A program made the position numbers and the translations under genes. From assembly GCA_963728355.1 (NCBI GenBank), contig CAVSJQ010000022.1, positions 682,001 through 746,000 of the forward strand: 64,000 bases of DNA. The letters run 5' to 3'. This DNA is from Sva-07 sp963728355 (GTDB lineage Bacteria; Actinomycetota; Acidimicrobiia; Acidimicrobiales; Ilumatobacteraceae). Within the stretch, counting starts at the first letter, position 1. Each line of letters begins with the position of its first letter. The notes below the pieces were generated by a model, which ran no database searches, had not been told where the DNA came from, and was given only the letters and a program-made list of their open reading frames with translations. Shown here piece by piece: positions 1-8,185 of this stretch.

Positions 1-2
1 CC

Positions 3-1469
3 TCATCGCCGGGCTCCTCGCACGCCTTCGGGTTCGGTGATCTCGTCGAAATGGCCGGGAGCAGCACCTCGTGAATCCATCCAGTCCTCCGCATCTTCGG
101 GTTCGCCGTACCCACCGACGGCCGAGCGTTCGACCGGGACGCGCCGTTCGGTACGGTCCGGAGCGGGCCGTTCCTGCAGCGCGAGACAGGAGCGTCGGGT
201 GACGACGAAGGCGATCGGCGGAGCGACGAGGACCAGGATCTGCAGGAAGGTGTTCACCCGGCCGACGCCGATGTTGAGCGTGCCGGCCACCACGTCCTGT
301 GCCCCGGCGATGAACAGCACCGTCACCGCAGTGATCGAGGCGACACCGATGGCCGTGCGGTTGGCCGCGTCGCGTGGCCGGTCGAGCAGGTGGTGGTCGC
401 CGTGGTCGCCGGTCCAGCGTCGTTCGAGCCACGGCACGAGGAACAGCCCGCCGAAGATCAGCCCCGGCACGAGCACCCCCGAGAACACCAGGTTGTTGAT
501 CATGTAGTCGCCGATCCGGACCTCCCACGGTGGGAACAGGCGCAGCGAGCCCTCGAGGAAGCCGATGTACCAGTCGGGTTGCGCATACGACGTGGCCTGC
601 GCCGCGTCGTACGGGCCGTAGAGCCAGATCGCGTTGATGTCGAACAGCGCGCCCATCGCCGCGATGACGCCGGCGACCAGGAAGAACAGCCCGATGGACT
701 TCATGGCGAACGCCGGCCACACACGCTCGCCGACGACGTTGTTCTCGGTGCGCCCCGGGCCGCGGAACTGCGTGTGCTTCTGATGCCACACGAGCGCCAG
801 GTGGAGGCTCAACACGGCAATGATCAGCCCGGGGATCAGCAGGATGTGCACCGGATAGAGGCGCCCGATGATGTCGGTGCCCGGCCATTCGCCGCCGAAG
901 ATCAGGTAGGCGAGGCGCTCACCGACGAACGGCAGGGCGAGGATGATGGCGTTTGTGATCCGCAATCCCGTACCCGACAGCAGGTCGTCGGGCAGCGAGT
1001 AGCCGGTGAAGCCGGCGGCAAGGGCGAGGAGCAGCAGCACCAGCCCGACGTACCAGTTGATGTCGCGCGGCCGCCGGAAGGCCCCGGTGAAGTACACCCT
1101 CGCCAGGTGCAGCGCGATCGCACCGACGAAGACCAACGCCGCCCAGTGGTGCATCTGACGGATCAACAGCCCGCCCTTGGTCTCGAACGAGATGCGCATG
1201 ACCGAGTCGAACGCCGCCGAGACCTGCTGGCCCTGCAACTCCCGGTACGAACCGTCGTAGATCAACTCCTGCTGGGACCCCTCGAAGAAGAACGTGAGGT
1301 AGGTCCCGGTGAGCACCAGGAGCACGAAGCTGTAGAGGGCCAACTCGCCCCACAGGAACGAGAAGTGACTCGGGAACACCTTGCGCAGCGTCGACGACAG
1401 CCAGGATCCGGTGCCCGTGCGCGACGTGATCGAGTCGACCGAGCGCTCGACGAGCCCGCGGGTGCTCAT
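3..1469 (-). CDS. qcrB: Cytochrome bc complex cytochrome b subunit QcrB
   Basis: This is the diheme membrane subunit of the menaquinol:cytochrome c reductase (bcc complex), which oxidises menaquinol and passes electrons to the Rieske protein and cytochrome c. The 488-residue product has the hydrophobic helices of cytochrome b, a His pair in the segment MHHWAALVFVGAIALHLARV, a second His-rich helix ending in HLALVWHQKHTQF, and the PDWYIGFLEG motif near the quinol site. The open frame runs further upstream, but the ATG at 1469 is chosen because it overlaps the qcrA stop by four bases (ATGA) and gives the right N-terminus (MSTRGLVERS). It is the last gene of ctaE-qcrC-qcrA-qcrB in this window, and the stop lies two bases from the window edge. 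The soluble tail is rich in charged residues. Confidence 0.96.
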   Translation of the reverse strand: MSTRGLVERSVDSITSRTGTGSWLSSTLRKVFPSHFSFLWGELALYSFVLLVLTGTYLTFFFEGSQQELIYDGSYRELQGQQVSAAFDSVMRISFETKGGLLIRQMHHWAALVFVGAIALHLARVYFTGAFRRPRDINWYVGLVLLLLALAAGFTGYSLPDDLLSGTGLRITNAIILALPFVGERLAYLIFGGEWPGTDIIGRLYPVHILLIPGLIIAVLSLHLALVWHQKHTQFRGPGRTENNVVGERVWPAFAMKSIGLFFLVAGVIAAMGALFDINAIWLYGPYDAAQATSYAQPDWYIGFLEGSLRLFPPWEVRIGDYMINNLVFSGVLVPGLIFGGLFLVPWLERRWTGDHGDHHLLDRPRDAANRTAIGVASITAVTVLFIAGAQDVVAGTLNIGVGRVNTFLQILVLVAPPIAFVVTRRSCLALQERPAPDRTERRVPVERSAVGGYGEPEDAEDWMDSRGAAPGHFDEITEPEGVRGARR

Positions 1470-2329
1470 GCTTCGTCCCACGCGAGCGGCCCGACGGGGC
1501 GGTCGAATCCGGCGAGCGCGACGAGGTAGCCCTCGGCGTCGACGCCGATCGGCAGCTGCGGCAGTGACCTGGTCGCCGGGCCGCCCACCGGCCGGGCAGC
1601 GTCGACCGGGTCGAACACGGATTGATGGCACGGGCAGACCAGTTCGCGGATCACCTGCGGCGGTCGCGAGTCGACGCCGAACAGTCCCACCGAGCAGCCG
1701 GCGTGCGTACAGATCTTCGAGTAAGCGACCCATCCGGACACCGATCCACCCTCGACCGTTCGCTCGGTGAGGGTCTCGGGCGGCAGTCGCAACAGCACGA
1801 CCTGTGAGTCGTCTGCGCCGATCGCCCCTTCGGGGAAGACCGTGGCGAGTTGGTCGAATGCGGCGGGGGTCGCCTCGATCGGCAGCCCGTCCGACGTGAC
1901 GAGCCGCCTGCCGGGGGCCCATGCGGTGCGGCCCCGTTCGCCTCGCGGTTTCGGTCCGAGCGAGCCGATGGGGCCGATGAAGCCGACCGCCAGGCTGGCG
2001 ATCGATCCGGCGAACAGGGCGACGATGAACGGGCGGCGTCCCAGCGTGCTGCGGGTGTGGTCCACCTGGTCGCCGAACCGTGTGCGCTCGTCGGGCGTCG
2101 TGGTCAACCGCTCGCGCTGCTGCACGACGTGTTCGTCGAGGTCGAGGTACTTCGCCCACGAGACGAGACCGAACCCGATGCCGCCGAGAGCGAGCGCCAA
2201 GCCGATGCCCATCCACACCTCGGTGTGGTCGGACCAGTACCCGTATGCCGCGAGGATGCCTCCTCCGATGGCGATGACGAATGCTGCGACGGCGGCTCGC
2301 TCGGCCCGGCGATTCGATTCATCACTCAT
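1466..2329 (-). CDS. qcrA: Rieske iron-sulfur subunit QcrA of the cytochrome bc complex
   Basis: The 287-residue protein carries the high-potential [2Fe-2S] cluster of the bcc complex. The Rieske ligand motifs CTHAGC and CPCHQS are both present in the C-terminal third. Three hydrophobic segments occupy the N-terminal half, as in actinobacterial QcrA, which has three helices rather than the single anchor of proteobacterial Rieske proteins. It overlaps qcrC upstream (ATGA at 2326-2329) and qcrB downstream, so the genes are translationally coupled. Family and role are secure. Confidence 0.96.
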   Translation of the reverse strand: MSDESNRRAERAAVAAFVIAIGGGILAAYGYWSDHTEVWMGIGLALALGGIGFGLVSWAKYLDLDEHVVQQRERLTTTPDERTRFGDQVDHTRSTLGRRPFIVALFAGSIASLAVGFIGPIGSLGPKPRGERGRTAWAPGRRLVTSDGLPIEATPAAFDQLATVFPEGAIGADDSQVVLLRLPPETLTERTVEGGSVSGWVAYSKICTHAGCSVGLFGVDSRPPQVIRELVCPCHQSVFDPVDAARPVGGPATRSLPQLPIGVDAEGYLVALAGFDRPVGPLAWDEA

Positions 2330-3174
2330 GCGTCACCTCCGGCGGCGGATGTCGTTGCGGTCTCCAGATCGGCGCCTTCGTCGAAGTCTTCGGGGTCGCG
2401 TCCGCTCTTGGGGCTGCCGATCCAGCGGGTGAGTGCGACGAGGGGAACCAGGGCCAGCAGCCATGCGGCGAGGCCTTCGGCGACCGGTCCGACACCACCG
2501 AAACTCGACGTGCCGGTGGTGTTCTGCTCGTCGAGGGCGTCGACGTACGCGGCGATGCTGTCGATGTCGCGGTCGTCGAGGGCGCCGAACACCGGCATCG
2601 CGCCCGGCCCGACGAGAATCGCCTGGCCGATCTGTGTGGGTGTCGACTCCACCAGGTTCGGCGCTTGACGCCCACCGCCGATGGGGGCACCGGCGAGCGA
2701 GGCGACGTGGCAGGCGGCGCAGTTCAGACGGTAGAGAACGCCGCCGTCGGCGACGTCGCCGCGCGTCGGATCGACGTCGGGAATGTCGGGCCCGTCCCCG
2801 ATCGAGGCGATCAGGGCGACGAGCGAGACGATCTCCTCCTCGGAGTAGCGCACCTCGCCTCGCTGAGCCTGCATCGTCGGTGAGGCCAACGGCATCCGGC
2901 CGGTCCGCAGCACGAAGTCGGCCGACGCCGCGCCTTCGACCAGCAGCGAAGGCCCTCGCTCGTCGACGCCGTCGTAGTTCACCCCGTGACAGTTCGCGCA
3001 CTGGGTGGAGTACAGCTCGGCGCCGAGGTCGAGGTCGGGCTCGGGTTGTGCGGTCAGTCCCGTGCCGGCGTCGGCGGCCGCGAACGCCCCGGCGGCGACA
3101 AGACACGCAACCGGGAGCGCCACCGGCACGGCCACCAGCAGCGAGCGGCGCCAGCGTCGGCGGCGAGCGGTCAT
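2326..3174 (-). CDS. qcrC: Diheme cytochrome c subunit QcrC
   Basis: This is the membrane-anchored diheme c-type cytochrome that replaces soluble cytochrome c in actinobacterial bcc-aa3 supercomplexes. The product (282 residues) has an N-terminal hydrophobic helix after an arginine-rich start (MTARRRRWRR), two CXXCH heme sites (CANCH and CAACH) in tandem cytochrome c domains, and a C-terminal anchor helix. The start at 3174 is preferred over longer in-frame options because it overlaps the ctaE stop (ATGA) and gives a proper signal-anchor sequence. Confidence 0.95.
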   Translation of the reverse strand: MTARRRRWRRSLLVAVPVALPVACLVAAGAFAAADAGTGLTAQPEPDLDLGAELYSTQCANCHGVNYDGVDERGPSLLVEGAASADFVLRTGRMPLASPTMQAQRGEVRYSEEEIVSLVALIASIGDGPDIPDVDPTRGDVADGGVLYRLNCAACHVASLAGAPIGGGRQAPNLVESTPTQIGQAILVGPGAMPVFGALDDRDIDSIAAYVDALDEQNTTGTSSFGGVGPVAEGLAAWLLALVPLVALTRWIGSPKSGRDPEDFDEGADLETATTSAAGGDA

Positions 3175-3755
3175 CGGATGATCCAGATGGTGGCGAACAC
3201 GCCGACCCAGATGATGTCGACGAGGTGCCAGAACAGCGAGATGCCGTCGGCCCACGGGCTGATCTCGTCGAGCGCCGGCGAGCGGGCGGCGCGCACGAAC
3301 AGCAGCGAGAGCGCTGCAAGACCGCCGGTCACGTGGAGGGCGTGGAGCCCGGTGAGGCCCCAGTAGACCGACCCGTACGGGTGGTCGCTCGCCGAGAACG
3401 ACAGCGTCGCGTACTCGGTGACCTGGTTGGCGAGGAACAGTGTGCCCAGTCCGATCGTGACGAGCAGCCATCGCTGCATGCCGATGCGGTCGGAGCGGCC
3501 GTGGGCCCGGTCGGCGGCGATCAGCGTGAACGACGAGGCCACCAGCACGATCGTGGCGAGGGCAGCGCGGGGGACGTCGAACTCCACCCCGTCGGGCGGC
3601 CAGGGCTGGTTCGTCGAGCGCAACAGGAAGTACGCCGCGAAGAACGGCGCGAAGAGCATCACGTCGGACGCGAGGAACACGATGACTCCGAGTTGGCCGG
3701 TGGAACGCTGCGGTTGCGCCACTGGTGCGTCGAGAGTCCCAGGCTCGGCCGACAT
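3171..3755 (-). CDS. ctaE: Cytochrome c oxidase subunit III CtaE
   Basis: Five predicted transmembrane helices over 194 residues match the short form of heme-copper oxidase subunit III found in Actinobacteria. Visible family signatures are FFAAYFLLR in the first helix and GLHALHVTGG and LFWHLVDIIWVGVF in the last ones. The protein stabilises the aa3-type terminal oxidase that works with the bcc complex. Placement directly before qcrC with an ATGA overlap is the conserved actinobacterial order. A GGAGG-like ribosome site precedes the ATG. The catalytic subunits CtaC and CtaD are not in the window. Confidence 0.95.
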   Translation of the reverse strand: MSAEPGTLDAPVAQPQRSTGQLGVIVFLASDVMLFAPFFAAYFLLRSTNQPWPPDGVEFDVPRAALATIVLVASSFTLIAADRAHGRSDRIGMQRWLLVTIGLGTLFLANQVTEYATLSFSASDHPYGSVYWGLTGLHALHVTGGLAALSLLFVRAARSPALDEISPWADGISLFWHLVDIIWVGVFATIWIIR

Positions 3756-3927
3756 GGCTCCTCCCCTACCCTTGATTCCTCACCGGGAAACCGTGCCGGC
3801 GGCGCCGAGGTGATCGTCGAGGTGACCGACCGACGGCGCACCGTATGCGGGCCGCGCGATCTCTACATCGCACGCAGCGGGCAGAACGGTCCATACTGGC
3901 GGGGCATCGTAGACGAAGGGGAACTCG

Positions 3928-5157
3928 ATGAGTACCGATCACGACACCGCCACGCCCGGCACCGGCCAACCGCCGGTGCGCGACTGGACGACCGACTACG
4001 ACGTCCTCGACCGCGACTACGTCGCTGATCCGTACCCGGTCTGGGACGACTTGCGCGAGCAGTGTCCGATCGCCCACACCGAACGTTGGGGCGCGTCGTG
4101 GCTGCCGACGCGCTACGCCGACGTCCAACGCTTCGCGCAGGACCATCACGGGTTCAGCTCCAGCGACGTCGGGGTGTTGACCTTCGACGACGAGGAGCGA
4201 CCGCCGCCTCCCGTGGAGATCCCGCTGCCGCCGATCGACCAGGACCAGCCCGACCACACCTGGACACGCCGGCTGATGCTGCCGTGGTTCTCCCACACCC
4301 GCGTCGCGCAGTACGAGCCGTTCACGAGGGAACTGTGCCATCGGTTGATCGACCGGTTCATCGACGACGGCGCTGCCGATGCGGCCGGTGACTATGCCCG
4401 GCAGATCCCCGTGCGCGTCATCTCCCTGGTGCTCGGCGTGCCCGACGAGATGGCCGACACCTTCACGGGCTGGGTGCAGGACTTCCTCGAGTTCGCCCAC
4501 GAGGAGGCTCGCGCCACCCGGGGCCGCGATGCGATGACGCTGTATCTGCTCGAGCAGCTCGAGTACCGCCGTACCCATCCCGGCGACGACCTCATGAGTG
4601 CGCTGCTGCACACCGAGGTCGAGGGCAAGCCCGTCGACGATCTCACGATCATGGGCATGGCGGCACTGACCCTGATCGCCGGCGTCGACACCACCTGGTC
4701 GGGCATCGGGTCCGCGATGTTGCACCTCGCCACGCATCCCGACGACGTCCAGCGCCTCGTCGCCGAGCCCGAGATCATGCCGCTCGCGATCGAGGAGCTG
4801 TTGAGGGCCTACTCGCCGGTCACGATGGCGCGCATCGCGACCGACGACGTCGAGGTGGCCGGCTGCCCGATCAAGGCCGGCGACAAGGTGCTCATGAACT
4901 TTCCGGGGGCCAATCGCGACCCCGAGGTGTTCGAGCGCCCCGACGAGGTGATCCTCGACCGCGCCCAGAACCGCCACGTCGCGTTCGGCGCCGGCATCCA
5001 TCGTTGCGCCGGCTCGAACCTCGCCCGCATGGAAATGCGTGTGGCGGTCGAGACGTGGATCGAGCGCATTCCCGAATTCCGCCTCGCCGACGGCGGCGAG
5101 GTGACGTGGGCGGGCGGCCAGGTCCGCGGGCCCCGTCAGGTTCCCGTCGTCTTCTGA
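3928..5157 (+). CDS. Cytochrome P450 (first of a tandem pair)
   Basis: This is a 409-residue soluble class I-type P450 monooxygenase. The heme-thiolate motif FGAGIHRCAG lies near residue 352, with the Cys at about 359. The I-helix oxygen-activation motif AGVDTTW is near residue 250, and the ExxR motif (EELLR) is near 287. A GAAGGGGAA ribosome site precedes the ATG. It needs an external ferredoxin and reductase, none of which is next to it. The next gene is a close paralogue over the whole length, so a recent tandem duplication is likely. The substrate cannot be told from sequence; sterol, terpenoid or alkane hydroxylation are all possible. Confidence 0.93.
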   Translation: MSTDHDTATPGTGQPPVRDWTTDYDVLDRDYVADPYPVWDDLREQCPIAHTERWGASWLPTRYADVQRFAQDHHGFSSSDVGVLTFDDEERPPPPVEIPLPPIDQDQPDHTWTRRLMLPWFSHTRVAQYEPFTRELCHRLIDRFIDDGAADAAGDYARQIPVRVISLVLGVPDEMADTFTGWVQDFLEFAHEEARATRGRDAMTLYLLEQLEYRRTHPGDDLMSALLHTEVEGKPVDDLTIMGMAALTLIAGVDTTWSGIGSAMLHLATHPDDVQRLVAEPEIMPLAIEELLRAYSPVTMARIATDDVEVAGCPIKAGDKVLMNFPGANRDPEVFERPDEVILDRAQNRHVAFGAGIHRCAGSNLARMEMRVAVETWIERIPEFRLADGGEVTWAGGQVRGPRQVPVVF

Positions 5158-5184
5158 GGGTGCCAGCGTGCTGACGAAGCGCGG

Positions 5185-5217
5185 CGTGTCGCCGGGGGTC
5201 TGACCCCTGGTGACACG
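5185..5217. terminator. Palindrome between the two P450 genes, probable terminator
   Basis: A near-perfect inverted repeat with arms starting CGTGTCGCCGGGG and ending CCCCTGGTGACACG meets around the core GGGGTCTGACCCC. The mismatches become G-U pairs in RNA, so the hairpin is stronger in the plus-strand transcript. There is no T-run after it. It sits 28 bases after the first P450 stop and may separate transcription of the two genes. Confidence 0.5.
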
Positions 5218-5290
5218 ATCTGTCGCTCGAGGTCCACATCAGGCGCTGGGTCTGGCACACTGTTCCAAACCTCGATCGCAAGGCAGGGAC

Positions 5291-6550
5291 ATGAGCAACG
5301 ACACCCACACGGGGACCGACGTCGGACCGGTGACCCCACCGGTCACCGACTGGGCGAGCGACTACGACATCTTCGACCCCCAGTACATCGCCGATCCGTA
5401 CCCGATCTGGGCGGAACTGCGCGAGACGTGCCCGATGGCGCACACCGACCGCTGGGGCGGTTCGTGGCTGCCGACGCGGTACGAGGACGTCTATGCGATC
5501 GCCCACGACATCGTGACGTTCCCGTCCGGTCACGGCATCAGCGTGGTGCCGATGATGCCGGTGGGCAACGAGAACGAGGAGGGCCACATCCCTGCGCCGG
5601 TGCTCACCTCCGGCGTGCCGCCGATCAGCGCCGACCCGCCGCTGCACACCTGGACCAGGCGGCTGGTGCTGCCAACGATGAGCCCGGCCCGGGTGGCCGA
5701 GTACGAGGTGTTCACCCGCGAGCTGTGCCGCCGTCTCGTCGCCGACGTCATCGAGCGCGGCGAGGCCGATGCGGCAGCCGGCTACGCCCAGCAGATCCCG
5801 GTGCGCGTGATCGGCCACATCCTCGGTGTCCCCGAGGACATGGCGGGCACGTTCACCGAATGGGTGCGCGACGTCCTCGAGTTCGCCCACGATCCCGAGC
5901 GGCGCCGCCGCGGCATCATGGGCATCATCCAGTACCTGGACGGCGCGATCAACGAACGTGTGGCCGAACCGACCGACGACTTCATCAGCGAGCTGATCCA
6001 GTCGGAACACGACGGCGAGCCGATCACCCGCGATGTCGTGATGGGCATGTGTGCGCTGCTGCTGATCGCCGGCATCGACACCACCTGGTCGTCGATCGGC
6101 TCGACGATGTGGCACCTCGCCACCCACCCCGACGACCGTCGCCGCCTGATCGCAGAGCCGGAGCTGATGCCGACGGCCATCGAGGAGTTCCTGCGGGCGT
6201 ACGCCCCCGTCACCATGGCGCGCCGCCTCATCGAGGACGTCGAGTACAAGGGTTGTCCGATCAAGGCCGAGGAACGGGTCCTGATGAACTTCCCCGCTGC
6301 GAACCGTGATCCCGAGGTGTTCGAGCGTCCCGACGACGTGATCCTCGACCGCCAGCACAACCGTCACCTCGCGTTCGGCGCCGGGATCCACCGCTGCGCC
6401 GGGTCGAACCTCGCCCGCATGGAGCTGCGCGTCGCCGTCGAGGAGTGGCTTGCCCGTGTCCCCGAGTTCGAGATCTCCGACCCTGCGCTGGTCACCTGGG
6501 CCGGCGGTCAGGTTCGCGGCCCACGGAGCATCCCCGTCCGCGTGCTCTGA
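5291..6550 (+). CDS. Cytochrome P450 (second of a tandem pair)
   Basis: This 419-residue P450 has the heme motif FGAGIHRCAGSNLARME near residue 361, the I-helix AGIDTTWS, and EEFLR as the ExxR motif. The ATG at 5291 is chosen over upstream in-frame codons because it gives MSNDTHTGTD, aligns with the start region of the first P450 and follows an AGGCAGGG ribosome site. The N-terminal regions of the pair (WTTDYDVLDRDY and WASDYDIFDPQY) and their C-termini are nearly superimposable, while the B-C loop that faces the substrate differs. The two enzymes may therefore act on related but different substrates. Confidence 0.93.
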   Translation: MSNDTHTGTDVGPVTPPVTDWASDYDIFDPQYIADPYPIWAELRETCPMAHTDRWGGSWLPTRYEDVYAIAHDIVTFPSGHGISVVPMMPVGNENEEGHIPAPVLTSGVPPISADPPLHTWTRRLVLPTMSPARVAEYEVFTRELCRRLVADVIERGEADAAAGYAQQIPVRVIGHILGVPEDMAGTFTEWVRDVLEFAHDPERRRRGIMGIIQYLDGAINERVAEPTDDFISELIQSEHDGEPITRDVVMGMCALLLIAGIDTTWSSIGSTMWHLATHPDDRRRLIAEPELMPTAIEEFLRAYAPVTMARRLIEDVEYKGCPIKAEERVLMNFPAANRDPEVFERPDDVILDRQHNRHLAFGAGIHRCAGSNLARMELRVAVEEWLARVPEFEISDPALVTWAGGQVRGPRSIPVRVL

Positions 6551-6614
6551 GTTCTGTCGGCTGGCACGACAGCGCGCCGCTGTCGGAGACGCCACGGCCG
6601 GTAAGGTCGGCACG

Positions 6615-7703
6615 ATGATCCCACCCGCGGCGCGTCTCATCGCCGCTGCGTCGATGGTCGTGCTGACAGCCTGCAGCGGGTCGGACGAGACCTCCCGCCA
6701 GACGCCACCGGGCGTCGACGACACCGCCACGTCGACGACGGAGGTCGTGGTCGACACCACCACACCGGCTCCGACGACGACCGAACCGCCATTGGACGTG
6801 TACGACCCGCTGTGCGTCGTGAAGGTGGCTCCGGGCGAGTCGCTCAGCCTGATCGCCGATCGCTTCGACGACGACACCGTGCGGGTGGACACGATCCAGG
6901 CCGAGAACGACCTCGGCGACACGACGCTGCAGCCCGATCAGCTGCTCGACGTGTGCGTCGACAACGGCCTCGACGACCGAACCGGCGAGGCCCGGCCGCC
7001 GAACCCGGCGATCGTCACCGAGGCGACGATGGCCAACGTACGCACCCAGCAGGCCAAGCTCAACGAGCTCTTCGCCGGTTCCGGCATGGCCGAGCTGATC
7101 ATCGACGGCATCTCGGGATCGGTGACCCGCCAGCGTCTGTGCGCCGCCCGCCTCGGCCTCGGGCTGCCCGCGACCACGGCCGACATGACCGCAGGCAGTG
7201 AGGAGGAACAGATCCTCCTGGCGGCGACCCGACTCCACATCCCGTATGCCGCGCCGGTCGAGGCGGCTCGCTGGGCGCTCGTCGACCAGACATGCCAGGT
7301 GATGTTCGTCGGCACCGGCAGCGAACAGCTGCAGTTCATCTTCCCGACCTCGACCGGCGAGCCCGGTTACGAGACGCGACTCCAGGATCGCTCGAAGGTG
7401 TACCGCTACGACCCGGCGTTCGAGAACGCTGGGTGGCACGACAGCACCGACTTCCCGGCGCCCGAGGACAACCCGATCAACGGCAACATGTACAAACCCC
7501 TGTACTTCGACGGCGGCCTCGCGATCCACGGCGCGAACAACGTGCCGACCAGCCCGCAGAGCAAGGGCTGCGCGCGGCTGCGACTCGAGAACCACGACAC
7601 GCTCATCGGCTGGCTGGGCATCGGCGACGTCACCCGTCCGATCGGCGGGTCGCAGTTCGACCTGACGGTCCGCATCGTCGGCGAGTATCTCCCGCCCGCC
7701 TGA
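6615..7703 (+). CDS. Lipoprotein with LysM-like and L,D-transpeptidase (YkuD) domains
   Basis: The 362-residue product starts with a lipoprotein signal whose lipobox (LTAC) puts the lipidated Cys at residue 20, followed by a Thr/Pro-rich linker. A LysM-like peptidoglycan-binding segment (about residues 68-115, with the GESLSLIADRF motif) is followed by a peptidoglycan-binding-like region. The C-terminal YkuD domain has the catalytic signature HGANN...SKGCARL, with His about 304 and Cys about 319. Such enzymes form 3-3 crosslinks in peptidoglycan or attach proteins to it, outside the membrane. The ATG used gives the only sensible signal peptide; longer in-frame starts would add antisense-like sequence. 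Confidence 0.87.
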   Translation: MIPPAARLIAAASMVVLTACSGSDETSRQTPPGVDDTATSTTEVVVDTTTPAPTTTEPPLDVYDPLCVVKVAPGESLSLIADRFDDDTVRVDTIQAENDLGDTTLQPDQLLDVCVDNGLDDRTGEARPPNPAIVTEATMANVRTQQAKLNELFAGSGMAELIIDGISGSVTRQRLCAARLGLGLPATTADMTAGSEEEQILLAATRLHIPYAAPVEAARWALVDQTCQVMFVGTGSEQLQFIFPTSTGEPGYETRLQDRSKVYRYDPAFENAGWHDSTDFPAPEDNPINGNMYKPLYFDGGLAIHGANNVPTSPQSKGCARLRLENHDTLIGWLGIGDVTRPIGGSQFDLTVRIVGEYLPPA

Positions 7704-7777
7704 GGCAGCCGACGGCGACACGTCGGGCCGATGTCCGACGATTGACGTGACTCGGCACGGGCTGTCAGGCTGCTGCG

Positions 7778-8056
7778 GTGATCAACGCCTTCGTGCTCAT
7801 CCGTGCCGAACCCGATGCGGTCGCCGACCTCGCCCCGCGCCTCGCCGAGATCGACGGCGTCCGCGAGTCGCACTCGGTGGCCGGAGCGGATGCCGACATC
7901 GTGGTCATCGTGACCGTGCGTGAACACGAGGACGTCGCCCGCGTCGTCACCGAACACATCGGCCGTGAGCCGGGTGTGCTGTCGACCACGACGATGATCG
8001 CCTTCCGGTCGTTCTCGCAGTCCGACGCCGCCGACGCCTTCGGCGATTTCGGCTGA
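7778..8056 (+). CDS. Single-domain RAM (Lrp/AsnC ligand-binding) protein
   Basis: The 92-residue product, starting at GTG, is only the C-terminal regulation-of-amino-acid-metabolism domain of the Lrp/AsnC family, with no helix-turn-helix. The alternating beta-alpha pattern (INAFVLIRAEP, ADIVVIVTV, VLSTTTMIAF) fits the ferredoxin-like fold. Stand-alone RAM proteins oligomerise and bind small ligands; their roles are poorly known. The gene ends 16 bases before the left end of the IS element, so its original downstream neighbour has been separated from it. Confidence 0.75.
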   Translation: MINAFVLIRAEPDAVADLAPRLAEIDGVRESHSVAGADADIVVIVTVREHEDVARVVTEHIGREPGVLSTTTMIAFRSFSQSDAADAFGDFG

Positions 8057-8072
8057 CCCGCACATCAACCCG

Positions 8073-8160
8073 ACGTTTGTGTTGCATTCTGGGTGGGCCG
8101 GCCCACCTGTTCTTTCCGGGGACATCGTTGACAGTTGATGTCGCGGAACATGGTGGACAC
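8073..8160. repeat. Left end of the insertion sequence, compound inverted repeat
   Basis: From outside to inside this end has ACGTTTGTGT, the 16-bp perfect palindrome GGTGGGCCGGCCCACC (8092-8107), TGTTCT, subsite A (GGGACATCGTTGACAG) and subsite B (TGTCGCGGAACATGG then TGGACAC). The transposase gene begins 25 bases further in. The subsites are candidate transposase-binding sites. Confidence 0.75.
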
Positions 8161-8185
8161 CTGGTGGCTGTGATCGTGGTCGGTC

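Noticed and set aside
3810..4028. Open frame on plus before the first P450, reading VIVEVTDRRRTVCGPRD...
   Set aside because: It overlaps the P450 start in another frame and has no family features; the upstream part is the ctaE/P450 promoter region.
4892..6922. Long minus-strand open frame antisense to the second P450 and the transpeptidase gene
   Set aside because: It has no domain, is Arg/His/Gly-rich and mirrors the coding frame of real genes in GC-rich DNA.
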